Assembly: GCF_013322225.1 (NCBI RefSeq)
Contig: NZ_JAAMFB010000016.1
Coordinates: 62,001-126,000, forward strand
Length of the DNA stretch: 64,000 nucleotides
Reading direction: 5' to 3'
From: Agrobacterium larrymoorei
GTDB taxonomy: Bacteria > Pseudomonadota > Alphaproteobacteria > Rhizobiales > Rhizobiaceae
Under the pieces are notes generated by a model. That model saw only the letters and a list, made by a program, of their open reading frames with translations. It did not search any database and was not told the DNA's origin. A program made the position numbers and the translations under genes. Shown one piece after another: positions 8,023 to 18,709 of the stretch. The stretch's first letter is position 1. Every line of letters starts with the position of its first letter.

Positions 8023-8898
8023 TCAGTGCGCGATAGGCGCGCCCCAGCCACCCCAGATATAGATAGCGAAGAAAAGAAACAGCCAGACGACGTCGACGAA
8101 GTGCCAATACCATGCAGCAGATTCGAAGCCGAAATGGTGCTTGGGCGTAAAGCCGCCGGCAATGGCGCGGAAAAGGCAGACCAGCAAAAAGACGGTTCCG
8201 ACGAAGACATGGAAGCCGTGGAAACCCGTCGCCATGAAGAAGGTCGCACCGTAGATGGAGTTCTTGAAGTCGAAGGGGGCGTGGACATACTCGTAAATCT
8301 GCACGGCGGAGAAGAGCACACCGAGCGCGACGGTTAACGACAGGCCCGTAATCAGACCCTTGCGATCATTATGCAGCAGGGCGTGATGCGCCCATGTCAC
8401 GCAGGTACCGGAGAGCAGCAGGATAACGGTGTTGTAAAGCGGAAGATGCCATGGATCGATGACCTCGATACCCTTTGGCGGCCACTGCCCGCCCGTATAG
8501 GCGAGGCGCGATGCCTGAATTGCCTCATGCGGATAAAGGCTGGCATCGAAATAGGCCCAGAACCATGCCACGAAGAACATGACCTCGGAGGCGATGAACA
8601 TGATCATGCCATAACGCAAATGAAGCGATACGACCGGCGTATGGTTGCCTTCGTCACCCTCCTTGATGGTATCCGCCCACCATGCGTACATCGTATAGAG
8701 AACGATCGCGAGGCCAATGTAGAACAGCCAGGGATTGGCCAACTCCATGCCGAACAGCTTGAACGAGCCGCCATTCAGGTAGCGCATATAACAGATGCCG
8801 CCGAACGTCAGAACGAAGGCGCCTATCGATGCCAGGATCGGCCAAGGGCTGGGGCTTATGATATGGTAGTCGTGGTTTTTCTGGTGCGTGTCTGCCAT
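8023..8898 (-). CDS. ctaE: Cytochrome c oxidase subunit III
   Basis: A 291-residue polytopic subunit of the aa3 oxidase. Seven membrane helices are apparent, with the family motifs PSPWPILASIGAF, VMFFVAWFWAYFDASLYP, GKWP-type GGQWPPKGIEVIDPWHLPLYNT split across a loop, TWAHHALL, FFMATGFHGFHVFVGT and AAWYWHFVDVVWLFLF. It sits in the normal place, downstream of ctaG and upstream of DUF983/surf1. The 108 bases before it separate it from ctaG and show only short GC-rich palindromes. Confidence 0.96.
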   Translation of the reverse strand: MADTHQKNHDYHIISPSPWPILASIGAFVLTFGGICYMRYLNGGSFKLFGMELANPWLFYIGLAIVLYTMYAWWADTIKEGDEGNHTPVVSLHLRYGMIMFIASEVMFFVAWFWAYFDASLYPHEAIQASRLAYTGGQWPPKGIEVIDPWHLPLYNTVILLLSGTCVTWAHHALLHNDRKGLITGLSLTVALGVLFSAVQIYEYVHAPFDFKNSIYGATFFMATGFHGFHVFVGTVFLLVCLFRAIAGGFTPKHHFGFESAAWYWHFVDVVWLFLFFAIYIWGGWGAPIAH

Positions 8899-9006
8899 GT
8901 GAACAATCCCCCGAAGGCTCTTCCCTTATCTCACTCGATCAGTGTCATTCCTGCGACCGTATCGGCGTCACTCCCGCGGCGCAGCGTTTATAGCCGCGCC
9001 ACCCTC

Positions 9007-9615
9007 TCACAGTTTCGTTTCGTCACGTTCATTCTTTACCGGCAAGGACGCAACCGGTTTTTCCGTCTTGGATGGATAAAACGTATAGGACAAAGTTAGC
9101 GTATGAATATTTCTGGTTTCACGCGCCTTGACGATTTCCGGATCGATAAAGAAAACGACCGGCATTTCAAGGGTTTCACCCGGCTGCAGAGTGGTTTCGG
9201 TAAAGCAGAAACATTGAACCTTGTTGAAATAGGCTCCCGCTTCCATTGGCGTCACGTTGAAGACAGCGCTTCCCGTGGTCGCGACAGGTGACCGATTCGT
9301 TGCCTTGAACGTCACCTGTATCGTCTCACCGATTCTTGGTTCGACAGACTTTTCGACGGGGCGGAAATCCCAGTTCAAGCCGCTGGATGTGTTGGCATCG
9401 AAGGTCACCTTCATCGTCTCATCAAGGATGACATCGGAATATTGCTCCACGCGCTGGGTGGTGCCGTTATAACCCGTGACCTGACAAAAAAGGCGGTAGA
9501 GTGGGACGGAGGCATAGGCCATGCCGACCATGCCGCAGACGAAGATAACGCAAAGCACAAGAATAGAGCCGTTGCTCGTCTTCTTACCTGTCTCCGCTTT
9601 TTCACTCGCTCCCAT
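9007..9615 (-). CDS. ctaG: Cytochrome oxidase copper chaperone, CtaG/Cox11 family
   Basis: A 202-residue protein tethered to the inner membrane by one N-terminal helix ([28 protein letters not shown]) with an immunoglobulin-like periplasmic domain. It delivers copper to the CuB site of subunit I. The copper-binding pair is in [12 protein letters not shown], and GYNGTTQRV and [15 protein letters not shown] are typical of the family. The small coxF gene lies 27 bases upstream. Length matches other alphaproteobacterial Cox11 proteins. Confidence 0.94.
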   Translation of the reverse strand: MGASEKAETGKKTSNGSILVLCVIFVCGMVGMAYASVPLYRLFCQVTGYNGTTQRVEQYSDVILDETMKVTFDANTSSGLNWDFRPVEKSVEPRIGETIQVTFKATNRSPVATTGSAVFNVTPMEAGAYFNKVQCFCFTETTLQPGETLEMPVVFFIDPEIVKARETRNIHTLTLSYTFYPSKTEKPVASLPVKNERDETKL

Positions 9616-9642
9616 GGTTCCTCCTCTCCCACAGACCGATGG

Positions 9643-9774
9643 TCAATGACCGCCGATTTTTATGATGGTGACGATGTAGAACAGGACCACCAGAGCTGCC
9701 AGAACGACACCGAGCGCGACGTTGCGCCCTCGCCTGGATTTCTTTTGAGCCTCGTTCAGCTTGATAGTGTCCAT
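9643..9774 (-). CDS. coxF: CoxF-like 43-aa membrane protein of the oxidase operon
   Basis: A 43-residue protein: a basic N terminus ([18 protein letters not shown]) followed by one membrane helix (VALGVVLAALVVLFYIVTII) and KIGGH. Size, charge pattern and place between ctaB and ctaG match the small CoxF/subunit-IV-like proteins annotated in rhizobial cta operons. Its ATG overlaps the ctaB stop by one base (TGATG), so it is translated with ctaB. A role in oxidase assembly or stability is inferred from context; the family is poorly characterised. Confidence 0.8.
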   Translation of the reverse strand: MDTIKLNEAQKKSRRGRNVALGVVLAALVVLFYIVTIIKIGGH

Positions 9775-10727
9775 CAGAACACTCCTTCGGCAAGCGCCAT
9801 CAAGGATGGCGCGAGATGATCGGCGAGAAGGCCAGAGAAAATTGCGAAGAGGTAGAAGACCGAATAGGCGAACATCTTCTTTGCCTCTACCATTTTCTCG
9901 TCGCCATCCGGCGTGCGACGCACCGAAATCGAACAGTATACGAAGATCGCGCTCAGCAACGCCGCAAAAATGCCGTAACCGGCGCTGGCAAGACCCGTGA
10001 AATAGGGAGCGACCGCCACTGCCGCAGTCAGTACGGCATAGGCGATCATCTGGTTCTTGGTGGAACGTTCGCCTGCAACATTCGGCATCATCGGAATGCC
10101 GACCGAGCCGTAATCACGCATCTTGAACAGAGCCAGCGCCCAGAAATGCGCAGGCGTCCAGAGGAAGATGATGAGAAACAGGATGGTGCTGTCGAGCGAG
10201 ACATTACCGGTTACGCAGGCCCAGCCCAACATAGGGGGAAATGCCCCTGCCGCGCCACCGATAACGATGTTCTGCGGTGTAGAGCGCTTAAGCCACATCG
10301 TATAGACGACGGCATAGAAGAAGATCGTGAAGGCCAGCAGACCGGCGGAAAACCAGTTGACCGCAAGTCCCAGAATGACGACTGAGAAGGCCGACAATGT
10401 AAGGCCGAACGCGAGCGCTTCGCCCGGCGCGATGCGGCCGGATGGGATGGGACGCTTTGCCGTACGGGTCATCACCGCATCGATATCGGCATCGTACCAC
10501 ATGTTGAGCGCGCCGGATGCTCCCGCGCCAACGGCAATACAGAGTACCGCCACAAGTCCGAGAACCGGATTGATTTCGCCGGGAGCAAGTATCAAGCCAG
10601 CGAACGCGGTAAACACCACGAGCGACATGACGCGAGGCTTCAGCAATTCGAAATAATCGCGCGCGCCAGCTTCGGATAGCGAAGTCGGTTCAATGGCAAG
10701 CGTATCGCGATTGTCGATAAGGGTCAT
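9774..10727 (-). CDS. ctaB: Protohaem IX farnesyltransferase (haem O synthase)
   Basis: A 317-residue polytopic UbiA-family prenyltransferase that adds farnesyl to haem B, the first step to haem A. The first aspartate-rich motif is [19 protein letters not shown]; the second region is [18 protein letters not shown]. About nine membrane helices are visible. It lies 118 bases downstream of ctaD, after a nested inverted repeat, and overlaps coxF at its stop. Confidence 0.96.
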   Translation of the reverse strand: MTLIDNRDTLAIEPTSLSEAGARDYFELLKPRVMSLVVFTAFAGLILAPGEINPVLGLVAVLCIAVGAGASGALNMWYDADIDAVMTRTAKRPIPSGRIAPGEALAFGLTLSAFSVVILGLAVNWFSAGLLAFTIFFYAVVYTMWLKRSTPQNIVIGGAAGAFPPMLGWACVTGNVSLDSTILFLIIFLWTPAHFWALALFKMRDYGSVGIPMMPNVAGERSTKNQMIAYAVLTAAVAVAPYFTGLASAGYGIFAALLSAIFVYCSISVRRTPDGDEKMVEAKKMFAYSVFYLFAIFSGLLADHLAPSLMALAEGVF

Positions 10728-10785
10728 TCTTTCCTGCTTTCATGGGATACGCCGCGTGAAAAACACGGCGCTCCATTGGTCTTCA

Positions 10786-10836
10786 TCCGAGCGTAAAACT
10801 GGCATTTACCATGCCCGATCAATATTTACGCTCGGA
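10786..10836. repeat. Nested inverted repeat between ctaD and ctaB
   Basis: A perfect 12-base inverted repeat (TCCGAGCGTAAA / TTTACGCTCGGA) encloses a second small hairpin (GGCAT-TTACC-ATGCC). Within an operon this could be a partial terminator or an RNA-processing/stabiliser element that adjusts ctaB relative to ctaCD. No strong T-run follows on the minus strand. Confidence 0.6.
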
Positions 10837-10845
10837 CAAAATGCC

Positions 10846-12552
<1,707 letters not shown>

Positions 12553-12557
12553 TTACG

Positions 12558-13454
12558 TCAGTTGGTTTCGTTTCCGGCAACGCGAATGGCGCTTGGCGCG
12601 TCTGCGGAAGCCATGAGCGCCCGGTTGGCGCCGCTCAGATCGGAAGCAGCAGCAGCGAACCAGGTGTTGTATTGCTCTTGCGAAACCACCCGTATGGCGA
12701 TGGGCATGTAGGCATGATCCTTGCCGCAAAGCTCAGAACACTGCCCGTAATAGAGACCTTCTTTTTCTGGCTTGAACCAAGTTTCGTTCAAACGGCCCGG
12801 TACGGCATCGATCTTGACGCCGAAGGCAGGCATTGCGAAGGCGTGAATGACGTCCGTCGGTGCCGAGGTGACAAGCAGGCGAACAGTTTTGCCAACGGGA
12901 ACGACCATTTCATTGTCGACGGCGAGAAGGCGTGGGTAACGCGCACGATCTTCTTTGCCTGCGGCGGCGCGATCCGGGTCTTTAAGCAGGTAGCTGTCGA
13001 AAGCGAGTGGCTCTGCGCCCTCTGCCGTCGTTTGATACTCATAGTTCCACTGCCACTGGGTGGCGGTCGCCTTCAACGTCAGGTCCGGATTCTCCGGCTG
13101 CGCGAGCTGAGCATTGAGAAGATTGAAGGACGGGAACGCTAGAAACAGCAGAATGAGAACCGGAGCAAGCGTCCAGACGATCTCGATCGCCGTGTTATGG
13201 CTCGTTTTGGAAGGCACCGGATTCTTGGCTGCATGAAATTTTACGGCGACGATGATGAGCAGCGCGAGCACGAACAGGGTCACCGGCACGATGAACCAGA
13301 GCGTATATTGTTCGAACCAGCGAATTTCATGCATGATAGGCGTTGCAGCCTCCTGCAACCCCATCTGCCACTCCCTTGGCTGGTCGGCCTGAGCGCCACC
13401 AGCCAAGATGAGACAGATCATGCCCACCAAGCCTGCGTAAATCCTGTTCGTCAC
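12558..13454 (-). CDS. ctaC: Cytochrome c oxidase subunit II
   Basis: A 298-residue subunit carrying the CuA centre that accepts electrons from cytochrome c. It has a signal peptide (GLVGMICLILAGGAQA), two membrane helices (about residues 50-72 and 92-113) and a periplasmic cupredoxin domain. CuA ligands are present in DVIHAFAMP and CSELCGKDHAYM. The aromatic patch TQWQWNYEY is conserved. It is the first gene of the long minus-strand cluster; a CTATAT box lies 58 bases upstream. Confidence 0.97.
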   Translation of the reverse strand: MTNRIYAGLVGMICLILAGGAQADQPREWQMGLQEAATPIMHEIRWFEQYTLWFIVPVTLFVLALLIIVAVKFHAAKNPVPSKTSHNTAIEIVWTLAPVLILLFLAFPSFNLLNAQLAQPENPDLTLKATATQWQWNYEYQTTAEGAEPLAFDSYLLKDPDRAAAGKEDRARYPRLLAVDNEMVVPVGKTVRLLVTSAPTDVIHAFAMPAFGVKIDAVPGRLNETWFKPEKEGLYYGQCSELCGKDHAYMPIAIRVVSQEQYNTWFAAAASDLSGANRALMASADAPSAIRVAGNETN

Positions 13455-13787
13455 GGTATCTCTCCCTCACCGCGCATGAGCTTGATCAAACCCAAGCGCA
13501 GAATCCATGCCATATAGTCTAGACTTCAAATCACAGTTTGCTCTCCGCCGCAATATCGCCTTGCTTTTGGAAAGAGGCATTTTCCCGGGATAGTTTTACG
13601 GCAACACAGCCCGGTCGCAGACCTCTCAAGCCTGGTCGAAGATATGGTTTGCAGGCTCCACTGCCAGCGCGCGGCGGATGATCAGTCCTATTTTGGCCGT
13701 AGTCGCTTGGAATTGAAGGGATCGGCTCTTTCATTTCCGCAACAGGAAGTCAAAATAGCCTCACTGATTCGAATTCCAGAGGTATCT
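13455..13787. other. Divergent intergenic region ctaC / ialB
   Basis: About 330 bases between divergent genes. On the minus strand a perfect CTATAT (13512-13517) fits a -10 box for the cta cluster, though no good -35 lies 17 bases upstream of it. A 67-codon minus-strand frame here has no credible ribosome site and is not called. No other structure was seen. Confidence 0.4.
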
Positions 13788-14306
13788 ATGCGTCCGTCTC
13801 CGATTGCGCGTGCATTTCTTTTCGCCGCCGGTCTATCTATCCTCGCTCCCGCCGCGGGCTTTGCCCAGCAACAGCCGGGAACGCCGAAATCGACGCATGG
13901 TCCATGGTCGGTCATCTGCGACAAGCCAGCAGGCGCGTCGGAAGAGCAATGCGCGCTGATGCAGAACGTGATTGCCGATGACCGCCCGGAAGTCGGTCTT
14001 TCCGTCGTGGTTCTCAAAACGGCGGATCGCAAGTCACGCATCCTGCGCATTCTCGCTCCGCTCGGCGTCCTGTTGAAGGACGGCATGGAGCTTTACATCG
14101 ACAACAACAATATCGGCCGTGCCTATTTCACCCGCTGCTTCTCCGAGGGCTGCTACGTGGAAGTGGACATCGACGACGAATTGTTGAAGGTCCTGCGTGC
14201 TGGCAAGAACGCCGTTTTTGCTCTGCGGGAATCTGTCGATCAGGATCGCGTCGGTATTCCTATCGAGCTGACCGGCTTTGCCGAGGGCTACGACGCATTG
14301 CCGTGA
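13788..14306 (+). CDS. Invasion-associated locus B (IalB) family periplasmic protein
   Basis: A 172-residue secreted protein: signal peptide (AFLFAAGLSILAPAAGFAQQ) then the IalB domain with the typical THGPWSVICDKP start, CALMQNV, and paired cysteines near the end (FTRCFSEGCYVEVDID). In Bartonella the founding member aids erythrocyte invasion; in rhizobia these are common periplasmic proteins of unknown role. The ATG has an AGAGG site 6 bases upstream; the longer open frame beginning 48 codons earlier lacks a signal peptide. Confidence 0.85.
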   Translation: MRPSPIARAFLFAAGLSILAPAAGFAQQQPGTPKSTHGPWSVICDKPAGASEEQCALMQNVIADDRPEVGLSVVVLKTADRKSRILRILAPLGVLLKDGMELYIDNNNIGRAYFTRCFSEGCYVEVDIDDELLKVLRAGKNAVFALRESVDQDRVGIPIELTGFAEGYDALP

Positions 14307-14368
14307 TCGCTCTTGCGTCTCCAGTCTGCAACACTTAGATGCGATTGACGCTAAAAGTGGAGCCTGCG

Positions 14369-15784
14369 ATGACACAAGACCTTCTGACCCTCTTCGATTG
14401 CGATGAAGGACAACTGCGCGCCCAGGTCGCCGACGCCCTTAACGGCGCAGACGATGGTGAGCTATTCGTCGAGCATGCGCAGGCTGAATCGCTGACATTC
14501 GACAATGGTCGCCTCAAGGGCGGCAGCTTCAACACCGATCAAGGCTTTGGCCTTCGCGCCGTCGCGGGCGAGACGGTGGGCTATGCCCATGCGGGCGAGC
14601 TTTCGCTCGCCGCCCTCAAACGCGCATCAGACGCAGTTGGTGCCGTTACCAACGGCTATTCCGGCTCCTACGCAGCGGCACCTCAACGCACCAACAAGAA
14701 ACTCTATGGCGATGAGAACCCCATCGGCGCGCCCTCTTTCGAGGAGAAGGTCAAGCTGCTGACGGAGATCGACGCTTATCTTCGCGACAAGGACCCAAAG
14801 GTGCGCCAAGTCACGGCCTCCGTTTCGGCCAGCTGGCAGGTGGTTGATATCCTGCGTGCCGATGGCCATCGCGTGAACGACATTCGCCCTATGACCCGCA
14901 TCAACATTTCCGTCGTTGCTGGCGAGGGCGACCGGCAGGAGAGCGGCTCCTACGGCATCGGAGGCAGAGTCGGATTTGGCGATTTCGTTACCGTCGAAAA
15001 CTGGCAGCGCGGCGCAGATCAGGCGTTGCGGCAGGCTCTTGTTAATCTCACCGCGATCGATGCACCCGCAGGCACGATGGATGTCGTGTTGGGCTCCGGC
15101 TGGCCAGGCGTCATGTTGCATGAAGCCGTGGGACACGGACTGGAGGGTGATTTCAATCGCAAGAAGACCTCAGCCTTCGCAGGGCTTCTCGGCGAAATGG
15201 TTGCAGCCCCCGGCGTGACCGTGGTGGACGACGGGACGATGGATAATCGTCGCGGCTCTCTGACCGTCGATGATGAAGGTACGCCTTCCGGCTATAATGT
15301 ATTGATCGAAAACGGCAAACTCGTCGGATACATGCAGGATCGCCAGAATGCGCGCTTGATGGGCATGAAAGCCACGGGCAACGGCCGCCGCCAGGGCTAC
15401 GCCCATGTGCCGATGCCGCGCATGACCAACACCTACATGCTGGGTGGCGACAAGACGCCGGAAGAAATCATCGCGTCGGTGAAAAAGGGCATCTATGCCG
15501 TTTCCTTCGGCGGCGGTCAGGTGGATATCACATCCGGCAAATTCGTGTTCGGCTGCACCGAAGCGTACCTCATCGAAAACGGTAAGATCGGCGCGCCCGT
15601 TAAAGGTGCGATGCTGATCGGTAACGGCCCTGATGCAATGAAACGCGTCACGATGATCGGCAACGACATGAAGCTGGACACCGGCATCGGCAATTGCGGC
15701 AAGGCTGGCCAGTGGGTTCCCGTTGGCGTCGGTCAGCCGCATTTGCGTATGGATCAGATTACGGTTGGTGGAACGAAGGCGTGA
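14369..15784 (+). CDS. tldD: Metalloprotease TldD
   Basis: A 471-residue cytoplasmic zinc protease (PmbA/TldD family) that, with PmbA/TldE, degrades peptides and matures some antibiotics. The zinc motif HEAVGHGLEGD (HExxxH) and the following Cys in VFGCTEAYLIENGKI are present, as are DDEGTPSGYN and RMTNTYM. The start at MTQDLLTLF, ten codons inside the open frame, matches the family. No pmbA is adjacent. Confidence 0.95.
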   Translation: MTQDLLTLFDCDEGQLRAQVADALNGADDGELFVEHAQAESLTFDNGRLKGGSFNTDQGFGLRAVAGETVGYAHAGELSLAALKRASDAVGAVTNGYSGSYAAAPQRTNKKLYGDENPIGAPSFEEKVKLLTEIDAYLRDKDPKVRQVTASVSASWQVVDILRADGHRVNDIRPMTRINISVVAGEGDRQESGSYGIGGRVGFGDFVTVENWQRGADQALRQALVNLTAIDAPAGTMDVVLGSGWPGVMLHEAVGHGLEGDFNRKKTSAFAGLLGEMVAAPGVTVVDDGTMDNRRGSLTVDDEGTPSGYNVLIENGKLVGYMQDRQNARLMGMKATGNGRRQGYAHVPMPRMTNTYMLGGDKTPEEIIASVKKGIYAVSFGGGQVDITSGKFVFGCTEAYLIENGKIGAPVKGAMLIGNGPDAMKRVTMIGNDMKLDTGIGNCGKAGQWVPVGVGQPHLRMDQITVGGTKA

Positions 15785-15857
15785 TGATTGCATTCCAGTA
15801 ACAAGCGTGTAGCCTCACCGAATATTCAGGCACATAAATTTACTGGACAAGGAATAT

Positions 15858-16295
15858 ATGACATTCATTGCCAATGCCCTCGTCCCCGAACTTGCCGTCA
15901 GCGACTGGCACAAGAGCCGCACTTTCTATTGCGATCTCATCGGGTTTCACGTGGTTTATGAGAGACCGGAAGAGGGTTTCACCTATCTCGCGCTCGGCGA
16001 CGCGCAATTGATGATCGACCAGATCGGTGCAGGACGAACCTTCGAGCAGGACGGTGCTCCGATCAGCTTCCCATTCGGGCGTGGGATGAACCTGCAACTG
16101 TCCGTTCCCTCTCTCGACCCTGTTCTGGAGAGGCTGAAACTCGCTCGGATAAAACTTTTCCTGCCACTGGAGGAAAAGTGGTACCGCAAGGGCGAAACGG
16201 AGGCCGGCAACCGGCAGTTCGTCGTGGCCGACCCGGATGGCTATTTGATCCGGCCCTTCGAGAGTCTTGGCGAACGCGCCTTCCGGTTCGGTTGA
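15858..16295 (+). CDS. VOC-family (glyoxalase/bleomycin-resistance fold) protein
   Basis: A 145-residue protein with two beta-alpha-beta-beta-beta modules. It starts FIANALVPELAVSDWHKSRTFY, continues CDLIGFHVVYERPE, and ends with VADPDGYLIRPFESLG; the dimeric bleomycin-resistance-type members look just like this. Such proteins bind small molecules or act as dioxygenases or isomerases; the substrate cannot be read from sequence. The ATG is preceded by GGACAAGGAAT. A HAD hydrolase gene follows nine bases after the stop, so the pair may be co-transcribed. Confidence 0.85.
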   Translation: MTFIANALVPELAVSDWHKSRTFYCDLIGFHVVYERPEEGFTYLALGDAQLMIDQIGAGRTFEQDGAPISFPFGRGMNLQLSVPSLDPVLERLKLARIKLFLPLEEKWYRKGETEAGNRQFVVADPDGYLIRPFESLGERAFRFG

Positions 16296-16303
16296 GACAC
16301 GAC

Positions 16304-16978
16304 ATGACGATATCTCTTAGACCGCAGGCAGTCATCTTCGATATGGATGGTCTTTTGATCGAGAGCGAGAAGCTCTATCGAGATTCGTTTCTCGCCGCAT
16401 CGGAAGAAGGCGGACATGGTATGTCGGTCGATGTTTATCAGCGGGTTTGCGGTAGTCCTTGGGAGGTCATAGCTGGCACCATCCACGCAGAATACGGTCG
16501 TGACTTTCCGATGAACCAGTTCCGCGATGCCTGGCTTCGGCATTTGGCAGTCCAGATGGCGGATGGCGTCGCGTTGAAAGCGGGCGTCGTGCAAATGCTC
16601 GACCTGCTCGATACCCTCCGCTTGCCGCGCGCCATCGCCACGTCCTCAGGGCATGAGGCCGTTAACCGGCATCTTGGCCCCTTCAATATCATCAGGCGCT
16701 TCGACCACATCGTCGCGCGCGGCGATTATGCCGAACCCAAGCCTTCACCCCTGCCCTATCTGACGGCAGCACAAAAGCTCGGCTTGGAACCGGCACTTTG
16801 TCTGGCTTTGGAAGATTCCTACCACGGTGTTCAATCTGCCTACAGCGCGGGAATGCAGGTTGTCATGGTGCCGGATGTCGCGCCGGCAACGGAGGTTATG
16901 CGAGATAAATGCATTGCGATCTGCGGTGATCTGTTTGAGGTCGCGGCAATGTTGAGCGTTCCTGTAGCGGGAGCTTAA
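16304..16978 (+). CDS. HAD-superfamily hydrolase (beta-phosphoglucomutase-like)
   Basis: A 224-residue phosphatase-type enzyme. Motif I is FDMDGLLIES (nucleophile Asp and acid Asp), motif II ATSSGHE, motif III/IV KPSPLPYLTAAQKLG followed by ALEDSYHGVQSA. A helical cap between motifs I and II marks subfamily IA. Substrate unknown; sugar phosphates are usual. The real start is the ATG nine bases after the VOC gene stop, not the upstream ATG that overlaps that gene. Confidence 0.9.
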   Translation: MTISLRPQAVIFDMDGLLIESEKLYRDSFLAASEEGGHGMSVDVYQRVCGSPWEVIAGTIHAEYGRDFPMNQFRDAWLRHLAVQMADGVALKAGVVQMLDLLDTLRLPRAIATSSGHEAVNRHLGPFNIIRRFDHIVARGDYAEPKPSPLPYLTAAQKLGLEPALCLALEDSYHGVQSAYSAGMQVVMVPDVAPATEVMRDKCIAICGDLFEVAAMLSVPVAGA

Positions 16979-16982
16979 AGGC

Positions 16983-17288
16983 CTACGCCACCGGTTCGAA
17001 CAGCCACTTGCGCTTGATCGAGCCTTTCAGATCGAGATCGTTATGGTAGGCAAGCAGAAGCACATGACCCAATAGGTCGGCAGCTTCGTCCAACAAATCC
17101 TGTCGCATCTCCTCCGGCGTCTTACCCTTGGCTCTGCCCCGCCCGCTCAGACGATTCCATGCTTGCGTGACCTCACCAACCTCTTCCTGAAGCTTCAGTA
17201 GATACCAGTCACGGTCACGCTCGATCTTGTTTGCATCGGCGTATTTATGCGATGCCTGCTCGAATTGCTGCATGAGGTCGGAAAGCAT
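16983..17288 (-). CDS. MazG-like nucleotide pyrophosphohydrolase
   Basis: A 101-residue all-helical protein with the MazG metal motif: LQEEVGEVTQAW (E-E-x-x-E) and, after a short loop, LLDEAADLLGHVLLL (E-x-x-D). Members hydrolyse nucleoside triphosphates or phosphoribosyl-ATP and are thought to clean nucleotide pools. The single short domain resembles the phosphoribosyl-ATP diphosphatase/MazG-related class rather than full MazG. It converges with the HAD gene with four bases between stops. Confidence 0.82.
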   Translation of the reverse strand: MLSDLMQQFEQASHKYADANKIERDRDWYLLKLQEEVGEVTQAWNRLSGRGRAKGKTPEEMRQDLLDEAADLLGHVLLLAYHNDLDLKGSIKRKWLFEPVA

Positions 17289-17366
17289 ACGTTCCTCCTT
17301 TGTTCATGCGCAATGGTGACCATGATTCCTTCCGCGAGTCGATAGGCAATATCTCGCGGAACATAT

Positions 17367-17987
17367 TCACGGGTACATCCGAACCTTCGTCCACGGCGCG
17401 TCGAGAGCATCACGGCGGAACTCCACGCGGTCGTGCAGGCGGAATTTGCGGTCGTGCCAGAACTCAATGGTTAGCGGCTGAATGCGGAAGCCTGACCAAT
17501 GCGATGGTCGGGGAATTTCGCCGATGGCATATTTTGCGGTATATTCGGCAACGGCCTTTTCCAGCGCAAACCGGCTTTCCAGCGGGCGGGACTGTTTGGA
17601 TGCCCAGGCGCCGATGCGGCTGCCGCGTGGGCGTGACGCGTAGTACTCGTCCGCTTCGGCATCGCTGACGACCTCCACAAGCCCTCGGATACGCACCTGC
17701 CTGCGCAGGCTTTTCCAGTGAAAGCACATGGCCGCTTTCTTTTGGCCCAGAATCTCAACGCCCTTTCGGCTTTCGAAATTCGTGTAGAAAACGAAGCCGC
17801 GTTCGTCGGCGCCTTTGAGCAGCACCATGCGCACGCTTGGCATGCCGTCTTCGTCTACCGAGGCCAGAGCCACGGCGTTCGGATCGTTCACCTCGGACGC
17901 AGTTGCATCCCGCAACCATTCGGCGAAAAGCGCGAAAGGCTCATTTTCTTCGGTGAAGTCACTAGATGTTAACCCCGTTTCCGACAT
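17367..17987 (-). CDS. pdxH: Pyridoxamine 5'-phosphate oxidase
   Basis: A 206-residue FMN enzyme forming pyridoxal 5'-phosphate, the last step of vitamin B6 synthesis and salvage. FMN and substrate regions are recognisable: [21 protein letters not shown] (FMN site, positions about 50-70), [35 protein letters not shown], and the C-terminal signature [18 protein letters not shown]. It is divergent from a lipoprotein gene with 57 bases between, which must hold both promoters. Confidence 0.95.
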   Translation of the reverse strand: MSETGLTSSDFTEENEPFALFAEWLRDATASEVNDPNAVALASVDEDGMPSVRMVLLKGADERGFVFYTNFESRKGVEILGQKKAAMCFHWKSLRRQVRIRGLVEVVSDAEADEYYASRPRGSRIGAWASKQSRPLESRFALEKAVAEYTAKYAIGEIPRPSHWSGFRIQPLTIEFWHDRKFRLHDRVEFRRDALDAPWTKVRMYP

Positions 17988-18044
17988 ATTGAATAAAATG
18001 CTCCCGAGCTGATTTGCGTACCAGAGATGGTTTCTGGGTAAGAG

Positions 18045-18494
18045 ATGGTGATCGTCATAGCAAAGTCGAACAGGCGAACAAAGAGCTTCCTTGCATCGGT
18101 CGTGGATCTTTCCGCAACTGGTTTGATGCTTGTGATGCTGACGAGCTGCGTCAGCCTCGATCTGTTCGGCGGAGACAAGGTGGACAAGTCGCTGTCCACG
18201 GCCTCCGTTCCCAACCAGCAGAATGGACCTGCACTTACGGACGACGCGACAATCCGCAACGCGGTGACATCCGCCGACATTTCAAAACTGGCCGATTCTC
18301 CCCTGCCCTGGGCCAATGCCGCAACGGGCAGCGCTGGCGTCGTAACCGCCATCCGCGAGGATAGAAGCACGGGCTTTGTCTGCCGCGATTTCAGAACCAC
18401 GCGCCACTCCTATGAAGGTATCGCCGCCTATTCCGGTCAGGCGTGCCTTTCCGAAACGGGTGAATGGCTGATGACCCGCTTCGATCAGAAATAA
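18045..18494 (+). CDS. Surface-antigen-type lipoprotein (RT0821/Lpp0805-like)
   Basis: A 149-residue protein with a long basic leader, hydrophobic segment and lipobox (MLTSC, Cys at about residue 35), so probably anchored to a membrane after signal peptidase II cleavage. The C-terminal part ([19 protein letters not shown] then [14 protein letters not shown]) matches the short domain found in RT0821/Lpp0805-type surface antigens of alphaproteobacteria. Function unknown. A GGTAAGAG ribosome site precedes the ATG. Confidence 0.72.
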   Translation: MVIVIAKSNRRTKSFLASVVDLSATGLMLVMLTSCVSLDLFGGDKVDKSLSTASVPNQQNGPALTDDATIRNAVTSADISKLADSPLPWANAATGSAGVVTAIREDRSTGFVCRDFRTTRHSYEGIAAYSGQACLSETGEWLMTRFDQK

Positions 18495-18709
18495 TAAATT
18501 TACCTTAGTTTTCGACAAGTACATCGCCAGCGGCGCCGGTCGACTGGCGTAAAGGTATGATTAGCAACTTCTTGGCACATTCAAACCAAATTCCGAACTA
18601 AACCGTGCAACGCAAGGAAAGGCTTGCACGTTCAGATCGGGTGTTGTTGGCGTTTCCAGTTTCCATGATGGATACATGTCTGGAAACGCAGGCGTAACTG
18701 GTGGTTCGG

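Noticed and set aside
13531-13734. 67-codon minus-strand frame upstream of ctaC
   Set aside because: Pro/Arg-rich, no ribosome site, and overlaps the probable cta promoter region.
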